A stretch of DNA of 64,000 bases from Motacilla alba alba (taxonomy: Eukaryota; Chordata; Aves; Passeriformes; Motacillidae): the NCBI RefSeq assembly GCF_015832195.1, contig NC_052045.1:2666001-2730000 (forward strand), written 5' to 3'. This document shows positions 23,986 through 38,154 of the stretch, in pieces. The notes under the pieces were generated by a model. The model was not told the DNA's origin. It was given only the letters and a program-made list of their open reading frames with translations, and ran no database searches. The position numbers were made by a program, and so were the translations under genes. Positions within the stretch are counted from its first letter, which is position 1. The number at the start of each line of letters is the position of its first letter.

Positions 23986-25448
23986 CTCTTTAAATGCAGC
24001 TCCAGCAATTGCCATCCCACTGAAGCAACTGCCCAGGTGCATTCGACCTGCAGAGAGCCCTACTTCAGGAAAGCACATCTTTGCATCCATTATTACTGAA
24101 ATAAATATATTTACGTTGTTTCCTATGGAAAACACAAACAAAAATGTATGCGTTACATGTATGGTTATGCAAAAATGTATGGTTAGTAAAAAGTTGATAC
24201 TTAAATGCTGCCCCAAAAAAAAGAAAAATCAAAATGGTTGCATGTTTTGTGCATCCTAGAAGGAACTGTTTTGCCACTTCTTCTCTATTACAAATTAAAA
24301 TGAAAAATAACACAACAGGGTTATAAAACCCTTCAAATCCTGATGTTTATAGAATAATATTTTAAATTTACATTTCTGAGGGGAGGAAATGAAAAAAACC
24401 CAACACCAACCATAAATATAAACCAAATTCTACCCCCTATCCCAGATTCTTCTATGGCAATACTGATGCAAGTATTGCTTATAAATGATAATGATATGAA
24501 AATATTGTATAAACAGGTAAATAAATCTTCCAAATTTTTTTTTTTCAAAGCAATATGAGGATGAGTACATAAATGCAACAGTCTAAAGAGTTCATCCACA
24601 ATATTCCTGAACCAGATCTGAAAGCTGAGATCATGCCAGGAGATACTTCATTTTCAAACTAAATTATAAGCCTTTAACCCCAGTTTCATCTGCAGTGGCA
24701 CTTCCAGGGATTATAAAATAACAACAGCAGGACCCAAAGAGTTTTGTAAGGAAAACCGCAGGGGAGAACTTGGCATTACATTCTTATGCATACTTTTACT
24801 CACTTTAAACCAAGTTTGAACCACTCTATTGAAATTCTTCTTGTGTCATAGTAAAGAAAATACTTCAAAGCATGAAAAACCAGCACAGCACACGTTAGAT
24901 AAATGCTAACACGAATTTTGTGGTGACTTTTGCTGTCACAGATTTTCCTGAGTGACTAAAGGGTATAGACATGTAATAGTGTTAGTTTAGCAAGAAAAAA
25001 CAACCAACAATGGTTTACAACTCTTGAACTTCTGTACAATAGACTTTTAATTTTTTTTTTCTTTCAAAATTATTCTAGTAACATTTTGAAGCTCTATTCC
25101 AGAGCTGTAGGCCTTCAAGGAGAAAAAAATCCCAACGTGACACAAGTTTGCTGCTTGGCTATAGAACAGAATATCTTGTGTTGTGAGGAAAGTGCTGTTC
25201 TTCCAGAATCCTATTTATAAAGTCATAGCTGTACGTTGCCTGTCATTTGTGCCATAGCTCTGATAGGGATACTATGGCAACAGCAATGCACAGAACAGGA
25301 GCAAGAGGCACTTTCCAGGCATTTATGGAAGCAGAGTGTTCCAGCCTGGAACGCTGAGGAAACACAGAAGCACAGAAGGCTGCACAGAGCAGCCCCAGTC
25401 TAAAGGACCTTCCATGGGTTCCAGCACTTGCTCACGCTGTCAAGGAGG

Positions 25449-25468
25449 TTAAAAAAAAAAAAAAAAAA
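25449..25468 (+). repeat. Poly(A) run
   Basis: Uninterrupted adenines for about 18-20 bases after GGAGGTT. No retroposed body is recognised. Confidence 0.85.
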
Positions 25469-27939
25469 TTAAGAACAAATCAAATTGTTTAACAGAAGGT
25501 AACATGGAGCTTGCCAAGCCATTTTCCCAGCTTTCAAGAGAATGCATGGCTGTCTGTGCTGCTGACTTCCCAAGTAGGAAGGCAAATGGCCCAGATGGAC
25601 AAGATGGAGGGGAGGAGGGGGAAAAGAAGTTTAAACTTGCTTTTCTTCATCTGGCTGTCTATGCACTCAAATATACCTGCTTTTTTGTCCAATACACCCA
25701 ATATTAATGGTGTCATTTAAATATTAGCACTGCTCATTATCCTCTTCATTTAGCAGCTGTCAAATCATACCTTGAAAAGCAGAGAGAATAGAAAAGCTGC
25801 AGCCACCTAATGGAGCGGGATGTGAAGGTAGAATCCAAATCTGTTCTTTATACACAAGGCTCCATCTGGTCCCACCTGAGCCTTTACCTTATTACAGAAT
25901 CTGATATTTCTTCCTTAAGAAGAACTCAGAAAAGTTGCAAAGGGGGTAGAAGAGTTCAGGTGTCTGTTCCAGATTAGAAAGACAACACCATTTCTTGATA
26001 CTTGGATTCAGATTTGAATTAGAGTAGAACAAACACGCTGTGGTGATGTTTTGTAACTGCCGTATCAAGTTCAAAGAAAAGTGAATTATATTTTTCAAAA
26101 TTAGGAATATTGAAGTCCAAAGCGAAATCAATATCCAATTATTAAAATCATGGTAGAGAAGAAATCCTGAAAATATCACTCCCATTCTTATCTTTATATT
26201 CCTGAACCTATTTTAATTACTTGGACAAATTTAGCTAGCACACCACACTTTTTCAATATCACATCCTTTTCATTTGCTGCTAATCCACCGTGGGCTCCTT
26301 AAACAGGAGCATTTAAATCCCTGTATTAAAATGGTGTTTCTCAGAGCAAAAGATCCCCATGCCACAGCTCCAGCTGCCACTCAATCCCACGATTATTACT
26401 CAGTTCTCTCACTGAGGAGGCAGCTATTTGCAATTCTTCCACTTCACTGGGGCTCCCTCCAAAGTGCCCACTGACAACCAGGCAGCCCCGCACAGGCTTT
26501 GGATGCTTGGACCATGCTGGTGTGGATTTCAGCTTTATCCCAAAGGGGGAACTTTTTGATGCTGCCAGTTTTTAGTGTTTGGGGTTTTGGTTGTTGGCTT
26601 GGGGTGTTTCTGTTTGCCACAAGTCCTGGCTGCACACAGCGAGGTCTCCTCTTTGCCACCACAGCCCAGGTGCCATTTAAGGAACTGGATGGGTTTGATG
26701 GGAATGGTTTTTGAAAAGGTGCAGAATTTACAGGTATTTCACAGGTTTTTATGGCAATAAGAAACGCCACAAAGCTGCTGCCTCACAGAAATCCACCTCA
26801 TTTTTTGTAAGGCACAAATGCCACCAACCAGCCTGAACTCGCTGTCACTCTCCACAGCGTCTCAAACATAAATTATTTGCAGCCATCAATATTTATCCAC
26901 AGGATCCACACCCCACACAGGATATTTCATTATCATACTCAAAGCAAAAGACCTACCTCAAAGAGAAACAGACAATTTGTTATATTATCAGGACTTTCAA
27001 ATTCATTCCCTCATATGATTTTACTCTAAATCCACTGAGGGACTGATTCATTCTTTGATCTATTTTTTATGAGCATGATGGTATTGACTTCAAGGAGGTT
27101 TCTTTAATTTGATTTTTTCTTTAGTGATGAACAAAATGAAACTGGAAATTCTTATCACCAGGAGAAAACATCACCCCACACCCATTTAAGTCAACAAAAG
27201 AATTAAGTAAGCTTTCTTACAGTTGAGTGCTCTCCCCATTCTGTTTAAAAATACAGTATTTTTAGTTACTTCTATTATTTTTCCATCATGAGGGGTAAGA
27301 AATGCTCTTCACTTGAGGAAATAAAAAGTTAATGACCAAAACACAGGTTCTTCGAGCCACATGAAGCAGCAGCCAAGGTGTGGAAAACAAGCAACTGACA
27401 AATTCTTAGATAGAATTCTCTATTCCTGATAGTAATCTGCAACTAATAGGAAGAGTGTTGATTAAAACTTGTATCCAAATGCTGGAAACAGTGAGCAGAA
27501 TTATAAATACACAACAGGCAGTGAGCATGCTGAACAAATTAAACTCAATCACATTGATATATGGCATAAGGAGTAATTTATTTTAATTGTTGCAAATTAA
27601 TCCCTTTAAAGCTGAAGTCCCTTTTTTACTAGAAGAGTAAGTACAGTCCAATTTGGCAAAATGCATCTAGCAGCCACCCAGGAAATACTTTAAAAATATC
27701 CTGTAACTTATTTCAGAGACCTGTGAGAATATGCAGTGTCAAATTTATTTATATACCAGTGACACTAGGAAATGGTCCTGCTTTTAGCAGTGGAACATTT
27801 TTGCATTGGAGCTGCATAAAAGCTAAAGGTTGAGAACAGAAATCTTGGGGGAAGAAGCTGAAGATCTCTCTGATGGCTATTCTCATTTTCTTAGAAAGAA
27901 ATAATGGGATGCCTGAACAAATAGAAAAAAGGGAAAAAT

Positions 27940-27990
27940 CAAATAAAACAAAACAAAACAAAACAAACAAAAAAAACAAAAAAAATCAAA
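27940..27990 (+). repeat. A-rich (CAAAA)n simple repeat
   Basis: Repeated AAAAC and AACAA units, for example ACAAAACAAAACAAAAC. Confidence 0.85.
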
Positions 27991-30900
27991 CCAAACCCCC
28001 TACAAAGCTGCAGACCATTACAACTCCAAAGTGAACCCTACATTGCTCTGCAAATTCAAATATATATTCACTATAACTCAATGGCTGACTTCTAAAAACA
28101 TTACAAAAATCAAGTTGTTAATGGTATGATTCATAATGTCATTTTCTTTGCATTTTATTTGTGTGTTTGCACTACATGAACACATTTTACCAATCAAGTG
28201 GAAATTGCTCTGGCTTTGGTGCTTGAAAATCTGTTCATGCCTCAAATCTGAAAATTAAATCTCTGCTAAAACAAACCAAAGGAAAATCAACTATGAACCA
28301 GTGGCAAGAGAAGATGGGGCCACAGTAAGAAACTCTGTGAAACCACGAGTGTGGCTGTTGGATGCACTCCAAAGTAAAACACGTTTTTATTTGTTAGAAA
28401 ATGGAAGTCAATCTGATTTCAGTCATTTGTGTCAAATCCTTTGGAATGGCAATTGTCAAGATCACCTGTTTCATACATAATGCATTTTGCTTCACTGCCT
28501 CGCTGCCAGTTAGTAATTTTCATTTCTCACTGGTAAAATCCACATTTCAGAGTGTCTGCTGAGCAGTTCCAGGGGCTGTGAATCAGGGCAGGGAGGCTGT
28601 TCTGCTGTTAAATATTGTGTTATATTGTCCTGCTTATTCCAAACACAAATCGGCCAGGAGCCCAGGAATACACATTCCATGAATTCCAGAGGAGCAGGAA
28701 TCAGCCACCTCCTTCCAGCCCCTCCAGTTCCACACAGAGCTGAGGAAACCACAGTCACCTACTTCTCATTTAACCATTTGTGAGAGAAGAGAGCACTGTT
28801 CCCAAAATTTCTAAATATATTGCTATTTTTCTTTTGTTAAAAAGTCACGAGTTAAAAGGAAAAACATATTTTATTTATATTCTGTAATTCTTGTAAACTC
28901 AGGTTATTTGGGTTTTTGCACTAGTTGCCCCCAGCTCCTGAAGGAGAAAAAAGTTCTCCTGGGTGGCAGAACACACATACTGGACTCCAAAAGGATAAAC
29001 TTTGCTATTTGCATCAGTTTCTCTTTGCCTTAGCAGAATATATTAAAAAAAAAATCAGTTTTTTTTTATCCAGTAGCTGCTGGATCCAGCATAGCTGCTG
29101 GTTTTCATATGGGATTTTTTGTTCTTCTTAAAGATATCTTGAATGCAAATTAGAATCAAACTATAAGGTTCTAGTCAAGAGTTTAAAATATCAAATACAT
29201 CACAAATTGCACATTCTATACCTTACATTTATCTCACCAATTAACAGCCCAATCACCACGGCTGCCCAAAGTGGTCACATGCAACATATGGATACCATAC
29301 ATGAGAAAACATCTTTATAAATCATTAACTCACTCCAAGAGTGCCACGAACTTGAGAACTAATTGCACATCTTGGAAGGAATTTTCTCATCATTTATGGA
29401 TGGCCCGGAGCAGGGAAGCCATCAGCACAATTTTTAGCAAACTGGCCCTATCTAAACACACCCCATGAATAAAACATGGCAGCGTGAAAAAGAAAACTCC
29501 TAGGAGAAGGTGATTGGAGAGGAAGGCTTTTCCAAGGACAGAGCAGTATCAGAGTTTGGTTTTATATCAGTTTTTGGGTTATATCAGGGTACAAACCAAA
29601 GGCAGGTGATGCCAAAACCTCTTCCCTGCCTGCCCTGGGGCAGGGTGGTTCTTTCCCTGTCATGGTCAGGGGATTCTCACTCCCTCAGGCAGCTCCTAGG
29701 AACAACTTTCATTTTTTATTCCATGAACACAAAGACAAATTATCATCTTTAGCCATGGAAGCCTTGTGATGGGAATTGCTGCCTGCCAGTGGCAGCTCCT
29801 CAGCTGCTGGCCTGATAACAACATAACAATAAATACTTCTTTAAATACCAAAATCACTTATTTAATTTTATCATTTAGTCACAAAAATGTGAAGTCTTTT
29901 CCTCTGTTATCTCAAAAACCAAAATCATTCCACTGTTCTGCTGAAACACCTCCCACCCTGACAGATCCCAAACTGCTGCAGAGATGGCAAACACATGGAT
30001 TGCTTCTCAAGGCAAATTCTGTGCCACGGAGAATTCTGCAGTGAAGTGATTCTGGAAAGGGGATTGAAAACAAAATCATCCCATGGAGATGATGGAGCAG
30101 AGCTGCTTTGATTTAGGAGAAAGCAGCTACCTAAAACTAGTCAAACTACTTGGACAAAAAGTACTCAGCAAGAAGAGTCACAAAATGGGATAAAACAGAA
30201 TTATAACAGATATAATGGGATATTACAGAATTAAAACAGAATTATAACACTTTAAAAGGTGTTACAGCAATTTGATGGGCAGGGCCTGATTCTTTAAATT
30301 TTGTTTTACCTGTATAGTAAATGTGGTTTAACAAGTGGAGGTTCTGGTCAACAATGAAATTGATTCAAAGCCCACTGAAGTCATGGAGTCTTCTCCAAGT
30401 TTTACAAAGTTTGCTGGAACTGTAGTTCTGGAAATAAAATTCCTTAAGTTAACTAAGTGGCCTACACACCTCAACAACAGACCTTTATTAAATATTTGCA
30501 CACACCGTTACGTGTCAGCATTAATGCCTAATTTTAGATTGTATTACAAGGGTCAGGCCATGCTCTTGAAGCCTGTCATGGTAAAGCTGCTGCTTAACAA
30601 GCCCAGAAAATCTGATTTTTAACATTTAGCCCAGAGCCATAAAGTTCATAAAGACACTGCAGATCCTTCACAGACTGCGCTCAAATAACAGGAAATGTGG
30701 TTTTTTGCATTTCTTTCCTGCCTCCTCACTGAATCCTGCCAACAATTAAGCTTCTGCAAGGTGGACAAAACATTTCTGGCTGGAAATCTGCATTGCCATT
30801 GATTTGGCGTGGCCAGCTCACCGTCAGTGACCTGCAGACACAAGTGATGTGCACAGACTCAGGCTTGTAATGGAGACCGGAGAAGTCTGGAATATTTGGG

Positions 30901-33900
30901 ATGCTGTTCCCCACCCCTTCTCCTTCTTCTGACACAGAATAAACAGGATAAACAGCTTCCAAAGGTGTAACTAATAATGAGAGCAGGGTGCATGTGTGTA
31001 TCAGGGTCCTGGGGGTCACCATGCTCATGGAGAAGCTTTTAAAAGCCCTATTAAAGCACATTTTCCCACCCAATATCACGGGGCCTTGATGCATTCTATC
31101 ATCCCTGGTGCACTACACAGAACATTTTTTAAGAAAATCACATTTTAGGTCTTGAAAGAAGAAATTGCATGAGGAGAAATTTAAAGGAGTAGTGTGAACG
31201 ATGATTAAGGTTTCAAATAGATACATATCCTTCTTCCTCTCTTTTGTGTAAAAGTCATGCTCCTACTCCACAAACCCAAGTGAAAAAAACTGATTTTGCT
31301 ATAAATGGAGTGACTTCTCCATTTGATAACAGCTTATCATTTAGCTGTAAGTCAGAAAAGGGTACAAAAAATACCACAAAACACAAACCAGACTATTAGC
31401 TGAAAAAATTACAACACAGAGAATTTTTAATAATGCGATGTTGTACAAAATCCTGTATTGCTTGTAAATTTTATAATGCTTCACATTTTAGTTACTTTTC
31501 CTGTTTCAAGAAACTAAAAATGACCAAAGACATTTTGGTTCTTTCTGGAAATTAAACATTTGTATTAGGGTTGTAATAGAAATGTCATGCAAACACAACT
31601 GATTGACTGCTCCTTTACATCAGCTAATTATGCCTCCAAATCCAAGACCTGCCAAGAAAATTGGTGTTTTCCTTTCTATGCAGAGGTTGTTTTGAATCTC
31701 TTAAACAAGATCAACACAAGTGACACAAGGACATAATTATACGTTGTCTCACAAGATGGAAGAACAACAGTGACAAGATTAACTGCTCCATCAATTACTG
31801 GTATAAGGAGCAGAAATATTGATTTGTAATTAAGTGAATAGAGAAAATAATAACATTTCACATCTTTAACATCTGATGATGTGTCAGTCAGAAGTCCTAC
31901 TGATTTCCAGTAAAATAAAAGCTCTGAACTTACAAAAGTCCCATCCTGTGTAGAAAAGGAAATTTGGTGTTCTGTTACTCAGATCTGCCAGGGTCCCAGT
32001 TGTGTGGAATATAAGACATCTATTAAATGCACCACAGCAAAATTCCCTAACACAAAATCCTATTCAGGTATAGAAACTGGATGTATTGAAGTGTTGTGGT
32101 GCTGAAAAGCAGACACGATTCCTATTGCAACTCCATGGTGCTGGTCTCATGTACACTGTAAAGCATTATAAGATATATTGATTTTTTTTCAAATATACCA
32201 GTACATAAAGAGTATCTTAAAGCTTGCAGATCTATTTTCCTAATAAAATTCTGCTGTGTTTTATGTGATGCAGTAGATCACACCTATTTTCTGATCTCCA
32301 GGCATGATGAATTCCTATAGGCAGTCTGACATCTCACAGTGATATTCCTCTATGCATCAGTAATTTGTTCCCTGCTTCTCCTACAAGCTGTAGCGACAGG
32401 AATTTGTGTGTGAGTATGAGTGTGTATGTGCTACATATCACAGATTTTTTGTCTCTTTCTGGCAGAGTTTGAGGAGGCACTTTATTTCTCAGTGCAGTGT
32501 GGATGGATGCTGCACTGCTTCAAATGGAGAATGGTTCTCTGTAACCTGAGGGATCCTGCCAAGTCTGCTTTCTTTGAAATCAATTCAAGAGATTCATGCT
32601 CAGACTTGGCTGGAGTAAGGAGGAATACACTTTTTTGATCAAATCACAAAACAAAACGTTCTTATAGTTCCTCTTCTATTGGGATGCAATTTTTTCTTGG
32701 AAGCAAAAAAAAACCCAAAAAATTTAGACATTTTCTTGGAACACACCATATTCTGCCATATATTTGCTGGTGTGTTCTACTCTTACTCAGAATAAAGGAC
32801 ACAAATATCAGGTTGAAACATCTTTCCTGTCCTAGAAAAATATGACCAATTACCTGACTCAATTGTTTTAATTAGTATGATTTCAGGAGAAAACAAAACC
32901 TGCAATTACACAAGCCACACAATGCCCTTGCCTGTACAATTAGAAATCCCTGCAATGGAGCTGTCTCTTGTTTGTTCATTTATCTGGTGTAGAACAGAGA
33001 CATTAGGGGAATTCAGCTGAAAAATGTGTGCAAGATAAATTTCCAAGCAGATGACCACAACAGGGTAGTGTGGAATGCAGATTATGCTCATCCCTTGGTT
33101 CAGACACATCCTTCTCACATGGTCTCTGCAGAACAGCAGAAATCTGCACCCTTCTTGACCACTAATGTTCTGGAATTCTACCAAAGGTAGATAAAATGAT
33201 CTTTGCAATCCCAGCCATCTCATTAGTCTTGCATTTGACCTGAAATAAAGAAGCTCAATAATCATATTGAAATCATACTGTGGTTAATCCCTTTAGGCAT
33301 TCAATTCAACAGCAAAACTATTTTAATGAAGGCTTGTTATTATTTCATTACACTTCAAATAAATCAGATACATTTTTTTTTTTTTAAGTTCAATATCCAA
33401 AGCTCAAACTGAGTGATCACCACACATCCACTGACACCAACAAGAGTCACAGAACAACAAATGAAAGCCTCAAAATTGCTGTAAAACACAGTTTAAGGTG
33501 GTTTGAACCAGCACAGGACTCAGGTGGCAACACTGAGAGACCACAGGTCTTGTCCAGCCTTCCAGAACTCCAAACCACACCAAAACAACAACAAAAAAAC
33601 CCCAGTGAGGTCTTGCTTTGCTTGCTGCTTTTAATTCTGCTTTTCTGTAGATCAGATTGAGAACAACTAACTCCTGGAGCACCAGCGTTAGATTTGCCCT
33701 TTAGAAACTACAAATACTGATCTTTTCATGTTTCTGGGCACAACACACCAAACCATCAGGGTGCTAAAACAAATGCTGTACTATATTGCACTTGTCAGCT
33801 TTTACCTTCCCTCAAAGGAACTAAGAGCTCATGATTTAGAGAGCATACAGGTCAGCATCCCATCTTCAGTGGGAAACTTTGATCTTTTGTCTAAATATTG

Positions 33901-34436
33901 TCTGCAAGAGAAGAACAAAATCATTGTGCGTTGAGTTTTGGGTAGGTTACAGCACCTGCAGACTTCCACCTGTTTGGAACCTGGCATGGGCGAGTTGCAA
34001 GGCCTCAGCCTCTCTCAGAAATTAAAGATGCATTTTTATTTACTCATTTTTCAGGCAGTGCTTCTGCAAATTGTCTGCAGAAGGCTTCATTACGATGTTT
34101 TAGCAAGCAGGCCACCTAGTGCCTGACGATAACAAGTACTCTGCAACGACCTGAATGTTCACAAGGAGTGACACCATTTACCCACCTGGACAACAAAATC
34201 ATGCTGCCAAGCTAAACCTCTGCAAAAATAATAGAAAAGTCCCCCTTGCCCCCAAGCAGAATTGTGACAGTTTCCTTTCACAATTTTAAATGTGGAATAG
34301 ACGCACATCTTTGTCATGTTAAGAAAATTACACTTATTTTCTCTAAGAATTCATTTTGTGGATAATCTAGCTACTTATAAGATTTCAATAATTGCAGCCT
34401 CTTGCTGAAAAAATAAATGCCAGTCTTTTTTTTTTT

Positions 34437-34649
34437 TTTATGAAAAGCTTCTTCCCCCAGGGGGTGATGGGCACTGCCCAGGCTCTCCAAGGAATGGGCA
34501 CAGCCCCAAGGCTGCCAGAGCTCCAGGAGCCTTTGGACACTGCTCCCAGGGATGACCAGGCTGGGATTGCTGGATGTGCAGGGCCAGGAGCTGGACTCAA
34601 TAATCCTTGTGGGTCCCTTCCCACTCAGCTTATTCTGTGCTTCTATGAC
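34437..34649 (+). mobile_element. CR1-type LINE 3' end, sense
   Basis: The order matches a CR1 3' terminus: AAGCTTCTTCCCCCAGGGGG, GGCACTGCCCAGGCTCTCCA, GCTGCCAGAGCTCCAGGAGC (about 34512), TTTGGACACTGCTCCCAGGGAT, GGCCAGGAGCTGGACTCAAT (about 34582), TTGTGGGTCCCTTCCCACTC, and the tail TTCTGTGCTTCTATGA. The copy is 5'-truncated and non-coding. It starts after a run of T with no recognisable target duplication, as is usual for CR1. Confidence 0.9.
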
Positions 34650-37600
34650 TTCCCATTACTCTCCAACACGTGTAATTTCTAATTTAATATAACAAAATTA
34701 AGAATAATGTCGTACTTTAATAGCTTGAATGGCATATGTGGCACTGCTGTTGCAAGAGCCATTTTCCTCCTAATTCATTTGTGTCAGTATTTTAGAATCC
34801 AATTCGGTGTCTTTTAAGATTGCTGGCTAAGTTTCTATAAACATCAAGAGATATAGTGCCTATTAAGCTTTCTGTTTCATCTTGGCGATATACTGCTCCT
34901 CTCTATACTGGAATGAAAATTCAATAATCTCAAGAAGCGGGCAATAGTCCCTCAAAGTAAAAAAGACTGCTTCTTTCTTTACTGAAACTTAAATTACCCT
35001 CAGTGCTCTCCTCAGAATAGGGAGATTTTAAGCCCATGGAAAGGCTGTGCTCAAATGTATCAGAAGATACTGGAAATATTTTCTTATTCACATTCTACAG
35101 ACTAATTTTCAAATATCCTCATTTGACATGTGCCCATGAAAGTAAGTCAGATCACAAATAGTTTAATCAGTGTCAGTGGTTTGGTCCCCCTGAAATTCAG
35201 TGGAATTTGGGCTCCCCCAGCACTGGGAAATGTGTATCCACTGCTGCATATCTCATCCAGTGCTCTGAAAGCCAAAGTTAAATATTTTTTTGAAAAACCT
35301 ATTTACTCTGGAAAGCATAATACTCTGAATCTCCTGGTTCAATTTATGAACTTATTTAGGATTTATGTGTCTACAGATATGTGTGTATACATGCAGTGCT
35401 TATACGGAAAAGGAATAACGAAAAGCTTTCAGTGGAATAAACTTCTTTTGAGCATTAAAGCAACATTTAATAGAACATGCCCACTATTTACAAAACTGCT
35501 CAAGGTAATAGAGATTTTTTCCCCAAGATACTGAACTCTGTAGGCAACTATGACCAAAAAACTGCCCGAAACTCTCCAGCACCATTTACATTGCACTGCA
35601 CTTCCTACTGATGAGATTTGCTTTGCTGGGCATTTATATTTACAAAACAAACACCCAAAAAAAAATCCAGGCCAAGGTGTTGCATCTGCCTAGAACAGAG
35701 ATTGAATTCTGAATGTGTTTCTAACAAAATAATCTTCTCCTCTGTGATAAATTATTGCTCCCATATGCCAAATTTCAATTTTAATATGTAGATTCACAAC
35801 AATAAAATTCTCCTGCAGCATTTTGTGAGCTTTTCTGGAGTTTCACAGGGAGAAGGTCTTATCCTTTCTGAAATTATAGTTTTATTACCCATCTCTTGAT
35901 ATCTACTAGTCAAGTACTGGAAGGACATCCATCCACACCCCTTTGATAACTTCTTTTGGGATCTGAAAGGCATCACACCTCCTCAAACATCAGTAACAGG
36001 AAAAAACAACAAACCAGAACAAGTTGAGCAAATATTTAATCCCTGCCCCAAAGAATCTGGTGACTGTGTGGCAGAGCCAGGAATGTCTGGGATAATTCAA
36101 AAGAGAATACATGAACAAGATCATGACATGACCAGGAATCTCTCCCATGGTGGATTTTAGTTGGATATGAATGTTATAAATGCAATCAGTATTTATCGAA
36201 ACAATCCAATCCAATGCCAACATGCTGGAGCGAGAGAGCATTCCCACTAGGGTCATGGGTAAATTGGTCTCTCATGGGGACATCATAATATAGGGATTAT
36301 AAGGATTAATTTTCAGGTTCATTGGAGCTGCTGAAGCAGACAGAATTTTCACTTTTCGCAGTCTTGAAGAATCAATTATGAAGCAGGATGCAAGAAGTGG
36401 AAATGCTGGCTGGAAGAGTGGCTGCACCACCAATGCTGCTCGTCCTTTCCTGCCTAGCATTTTTCCTTCTCTGGGAGTGACAACTGTAAATGAACTTAAT
36501 CTAAGTACATGTTAGAGGACCTGTGCCTGGTTGTTGTCATCAGTGTGTAACATCCCCTGGGTGACAGGTTCTCTCACTCTGCTGAGTGCTCATGCATATT
36601 GACAAGGACGCTGCCTGCCAAAAATGACAATACACAGCAGCGTTTCTTTAGCTGTATCTGGCCTTCGAGGCTGCTGCACACTGCCACAGGACAGTCCCCT
36701 CACCCAGACTCTTCTGGAGCTCCTACCCCAGCTGCATTCTTCCATGCCCTTAGGATTCAGGATCCTTCCCTGGAAAACTCAGATTTTTCCCCAACACAAC
36801 TGAAAGGATTTAAAGGGAGCGAAGTTGCGCATAACAAGGCATGTCCTATTACCAGACTGATCTGTAAGGCTCTGTCTTTATTCTCTCCATCCCCAGCATA
36901 AGTTCCAGAGTAGAAATAGAAACAAAAGGGTTTGGTTTCCTCCTGGACTCCAGTAAGCTGAGGGAACAATGGAATTGGCTGCTGGAATTCCAGCACTGGC
37001 ATCTGCTGCAAGGCTGAGCAGCACAGGCTGCTGCAAGCCAGGGGAAATGACAGAGTATCTGCGGACCCCATCGAGTCCTGCAGCAAAACTGCCATTATTT
37101 GCAAAGCGTTTAATCACTTATAATTCTTCTATTTGAGGAAATGGCCAATGGTATTAGCCATGCAAGCCTCTGTGGGCTAATGTAATTAGTCTTACGCATT
37201 TTAAGACCAGATAGAATGGTATTAGAAAGAATGGAGGACTATTTTAATTGGATGATGGCAAAATCCCTCTAAGCACTATGGCTGTCTCCTGTGCTCAAAA
37301 TCCTCTAAAAAAGTTCATAGATTCCAATTGTTTTCTGCAGCAACAGTATTTCTATCTAAATTATATTAAATGTGTCAGCTCATTTCCAGAGCAAAAATGA
37401 TAAAAGCACATTCAACTTCAGCAAAGCTGATCACTTTAAAGAAAAATATAAGATAATTAAAAGCTGTTACAACTGACAATACAACACTGCAGCTTCAAAA
37501 TTCTTTCCTAATTACAGCTGCTAACTTTTAATAGCAACTGTAACAGTGAGTCAGATTTGACATTACAATAGCATCCCAACCTCTTATTTGGGAGAAAGGC

Positions 37601-38027
37601 TCTTGAGGAAAATACAATTACAAGGTGAGCACAGCCAGCCAAGACCATTGCAAGTTTTGAAAAGCCAGTGATTGCTTTCATTTTTAGTCTTGTTGAGAAA
37701 CCTGGATTAGCTCCCCTTTGTTTGAATGCAGTCCTTTCAAAAGGTCGAATGTAACCAAGTGGAGCAGATTCCCAAAAAAAACATTCAGGGGCCTTAAAGG
37801 GAATGGGCACTGCTCCTTGAAAAGACCTTCTTCTACAGGTAATTTCTGAGCCAAGTGCAGGCCTCTCATAAATAGCTTCATACCTTTCTTGTAAAGTATT
37901 TGTATGACAGGATAAAAGAAGGTCGTTCTGGAGCACACTGCACTGCTGGGTTCTGTATTAATTAACCTTTTCTTAGTTTGATATTAATGTGGTAGAAAGG
38001 AAGAGAAATTCTGAAACTGATATGGCT

Positions 38028-38068
38028 GAGACAGTGGGTGGTTTTGCCCGCCAAGAACACACTGTCTC
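38028..38068. repeat. Inverted repeat with 9-bp perfect stem
   Basis: GAGACAGTG at 38028-38036 pairs with CACTGTCTC at 38060-38068. The loop between them contains further partial pairing (GGGTGG with CCGCC). Confidence 0.8.
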
Positions 38069-38138
38069 CATTGTCTTTAAGAGGGATTAAAAGAGGGATG
38101 AAAACTAGAGCCAGTTAGGCTTTACTGAGTGTGCTACA

Positions 38139-38154
38139 GGAGACCCCGGTCTCC
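38139..38154. repeat. Short GC-rich hairpin, 7-bp perfect stem
   Basis: GGAGACC, two bases, GGTCTCC. It lies 70 bp after the inverted repeat at 38028-38068. Confidence 0.8.

Larger units (their letters stand above)
22000..34436. other. Intronic stretch without recognised genes
   Basis: AT-rich unique-looking sequence. It holds a perfect 24-bp palindrome (22722-22745), an AT-rich patch (about 23785-23985), a poly-A run (25449-25468), an A-rich CAAAA repeat (27940-27990) and a T run just before the CR1 at 34437. No conserved protein motif is seen in any frame. Confidence 0.55.

Noticed and set aside
30726..31094. 122-codon minus-strand frame with a hydrophobic stretch resembling a signal peptide
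   Set aside because: An internal methionine before a short hydrophobic run is not enough. The remainder matches nothing I know.
35130..35534. 134-codon open frame on the plus strand
   Set aside because: No domain, signal or neighbouring exon evidence; AT-rich intronic sequence.
37508..37936. 142-codon open frame on the minus strand
   Set aside because: No recognisable domain and no supporting splice or promoter context. Frames of this length are expected by chance in 64 kb read in six frames.
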